From positions 169,989 through 222,901 of the forward strand of contig NW_008246068.1 in the NCBI RefSeq assembly GCF_000281045.1: a stretch of DNA of 52,913 bases. The letters run 5' to 3'. The notes under the pieces are model-generated. The model ran no database searches and was not told where the DNA came from. It saw nothing but the letters and a program-made list of their open reading frames with translations. Position 1 is the first letter of the stretch. The number at the start of each line of letters is the position of its first letter. Positions 51,029-52,913 of this stretch are shown here, in pieces. The translations under genes were made by a program, and so were the position numbers. This stretch comes from Saprolegnia diclina VS20 (lineage: Eukaryota > Oomycota > Saprolegniomycetes > Saprolegniales > Saprolegniaceae).

Positions 51029-51895
51029 ATGGACATTGCCCGCCTCTTGAGCCCGCAAGACGAGTTCGATGCGCTCGACTACGACCAAGTCGTCGACATG
51101 CGCAAGGCGAGGCTCGAAGCGCCGTCGTCGCCGACGCTGCGCGTGGGCGCGTGGTCGTTTGCCGAAGAAGCGTACACGATGGCGCTGATTGAAGCGTTTC
51201 TCATGGGCCTCTTGCCCGAGCTCCATGCGGGCACGCCACTGCGGTCGTTCCTCGCCTCCAAGCTCGAGTGCGTGCCCATGCGCGTCTCCAAGAAGCTCGC
51301 CTTGGACCACCTCGCGGGCCGGCCGCTCCTGAAAAAACTGGGCCAGAAACGGTACTTGCCGACCGACAGCGTCGCGCCGTCGGTCCAGAAGGCAACGCGC
51401 CAGCAGCTCACGCACCTCCAGAATGCTTTTTTGTGCGCAAAAGAAAAAGACATTCTGTACATCCGCGGCCTCGACACCACGACCATCGATCCCGCCGCCA
51501 AGGTGCCGCTCGGTCGGCCGCCGTCGGCGGCCTTCTCCACCGTGAATGCGCTCGGCCACCGCACCGGCTACTGGCTCCGGGAAGAGCAATTGTACGCACA
51601 CAAGCTCATCGACTGCTTCTTAAAAGGGGTCCTCGACCTCCCGAAAGGTATCACACTGCGGTCGTTTCTCGCCGACCGCCTCTCGTGCAGCCCGATGCGT
51701 ATTTCCAAGAAGCTCGCGACCGGCAGCTTGATGGGCCGCGCGATTCCGCGCAAGATCGGCACGGCCGTGTACGTGCCCAAGTTTGACGCGTCGGACGCGT
51801 TTCAAACGCTCGTGCAGCAGGCGCAGCTCGACCTGAATCGCCTGCGCAAGGCGTGCTTGGACAGCCGCGCCGCGCTCGCCCAGCGCGAGGACTGA
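51029..51895 (+). CDS. Two-repeat GTxLR/PMRxSKK protein 5
   Basis: 288 aa, single exon, from ATG 51029 (MDIARLLSPQDEFDALDYDQ), the only family member here on the plus strand. Copy A has GAWSFAEEAYTMALIEAFLM, GTPLRSFLASKLECVPMRVS and KKLA, then LKKLGQKRYLP. Copy B (about 182-255) has GYWLREEQLYAHKLIDCFLK, GITLRSFLADRLSCSPMRIS and KKLA, then IPRKIGTAVYVP. Copy B is very close to copy B of protein 4. The C-terminus is helical (LVQQAQLDLNRLRKACLDSR) and corresponds to the tails of proteins 1 and 4. Upstream are two CCAATCA words at about 50294 and 50322. Function unknown. Confidence 0.8.
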   Translation: MDIARLLSPQDEFDALDYDQVVDMRKARLEAPSSPTLRVGAWSFAEEAYTMALIEAFLMGLLPELHAGTPLRSFLASKLECVPMRVSKKLALDHLAGRPLLKKLGQKRYLPTDSVAPSVQKATRQQLTHLQNAFLCAKEKDILYIRGLDTTTIDPAAKVPLGRPPSAAFSTVNALGHRTGYWLREEQLYAHKLIDCFLKGVLDLPKGITLRSFLADRLSCSPMRISKKLATGSLMGRAIPRKIGTAVYVPKFDASDAFQTLVQQAQLDLNRLRKACLDSRAALAQRED

Positions 51896-52913
51896 GCCTT
51901 TCATGCCTCTTCGTGTCTTTGTGTTGTCGATCTAATCCGAGTAGTAAACCCTCGTGTCGTGTGTATGATGTGCTGGGATGCGTGTCCACGCTTGCTTACA
52001 TCGAGACGATCCAGAGCTGGGCGTCGAGGTAGTGACTCAAAGAATGTCAGCTGAATCGCTGAGCTTCGGCGTGACGCACGTTTACGGTGCGCGATGATAG
52101 CTGCTGATGCAGCTGCTGAAGGGCATTTTCGAGGATAATTTCTTATTCAGTTCTTGGACACTATGGCTAAGATCTAAGTCGCCTCCGACAGAGCCGTCCG
52201 TACTCGATGTGTGCTGCACGTCAATAGCTAAGAGTACTTGAACGTACAGGAAGTTGTCGACCGAGAGAGGAGTGCGGCTTGTACGCGTGTACGCTGACGA
52301 GGCAGAACCGTTGTTATTGAAGGGAGTCTATACGAGGCAGAACAGTCGTCGCTCATAATTCTATGTTGGCGGCTGTTCCATGGACATGCTAATGGGCCGC
52401 GACCGCCGTTGTGCTCGCGGTCAAGGCAGCAATAGTATCAGTACACGCTTGCACGCCCGGTACTAGGCGGTTGCAGCATCGCTCATCGCGCGAGGTCCCT
52501 TGGTACATTTATGCGCACCCCACAAGTCCGGAAACGCTCTTCGCTTGTCGTCGCGAGCTCCGTAGCATGTCCTCTATACCTCTATATTTATAATTGCATC
52601 TCGATAAGCAAGAAAATGTACCGCGAGTTGCTGCGTCAACCCATGCAGGCCTTTGGAAGACGATGAGAGGCGCATCTTGTCCAAGAGCCCGCCGAGAGTG
52701 CCTTAGCTCACAACCTGCGACGGGAACAGGACTCGCGAAGCAACAGCGTACTAGTACCTGTCCAAGTTCCAAGTTTGCACCCGACGGCGACTGTAGTCCC
52801 TCGGAGGAAGCGTGTGCTGACGATGGTCGACATGAAGAGCACTTGCCGCTGATGGATGACCGCATCAAGTTCGAGTGCATAGCATCGCTTTGAGCTGCGG
52901 CATCATTTCGCTA
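51896..52913. other. 3' flank to window end, nothing recognised
   Basis: About 1 kb. The longest frames (minus 52509-52880, plus 52594-52893) lie on opposite strands of the same stretch and have no recognisable motif. No repeat, RNA gene or mobile element was seen. Confidence 0.45.

Overview
The window is eukaryotic nuclear DNA and most probably comes from an oomycete, with Saprolegniales (Achlya, Aphanomyces, Saprolegnia, Thraustotheca type) as the best guess. The reasons are gene-dense GC-rich sequence, 40-60 base GT-AG introns that nearly always end in TAG, large tandem families of leucine-rich-repeat (LRR) proteins, a class C G-protein-coupled receptor and a repeated domain that I associate with stramenopile hypothetical proteins. 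The organism is an inference. No rRNA, tRNA, CRISPR array or intact transposon was seen.

Layout. (1) 1-18.5 kb: six paralogous intronless genes for proteins with an F-box-like N-terminus and LRRs, the first cut by the window edge. They are interrupted at 7.5-12.3 kb by a ten-exon class C GPCR gene, a decayed piece of a second GPCR, and copies of an unclassified dispersed repeat beside a 100-base assembly gap. (2) 20.2-25.5 kb: a small protein kinase and three tandem genes for proteins sharing a CxxC / WW-like / HGTT-x2-VCxC module. (3) 26-36 kb: compact single-copy genes. These are a NEK-like kinase (nine exons), COQ9 of ubiquinone synthesis (five exons), a twelve-exon RCC1-repeat protein, a mucin-like single-pass membrane protein, an unnamed conserved protein and an unnamed coiled-coil-like protein. 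(4) 36-42.4 kb: a PH-domain protein and two inverted acyltransferase (AGPAT/LPLAT) paralogues, one looking whole and one damaged. (5) 37.7-51.9 kb: five members of a two-repeat family (RxGxW / GTxLRxFL / CxPMRxSKK), four of which start with an MDIARLLSP-like motif.

The window looks like a mosaic of locally expanding families (LRR, CxxC-WW-CxC, PMRxSKK, acyltransferase, GPCR) set around ordinary housekeeping genes. Exon structures were rebuilt by eye from GT-AG sites and reading phase. All seven reconstructed multi-exon genes give total coding lengths divisible by three, which supports them, but single boundaries may be off by a base or a few. The two families I consider possibly undescribed are the PMRxSKK family and the CxxC-WW-CxC family. 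For neither can I name a function from the sequence.
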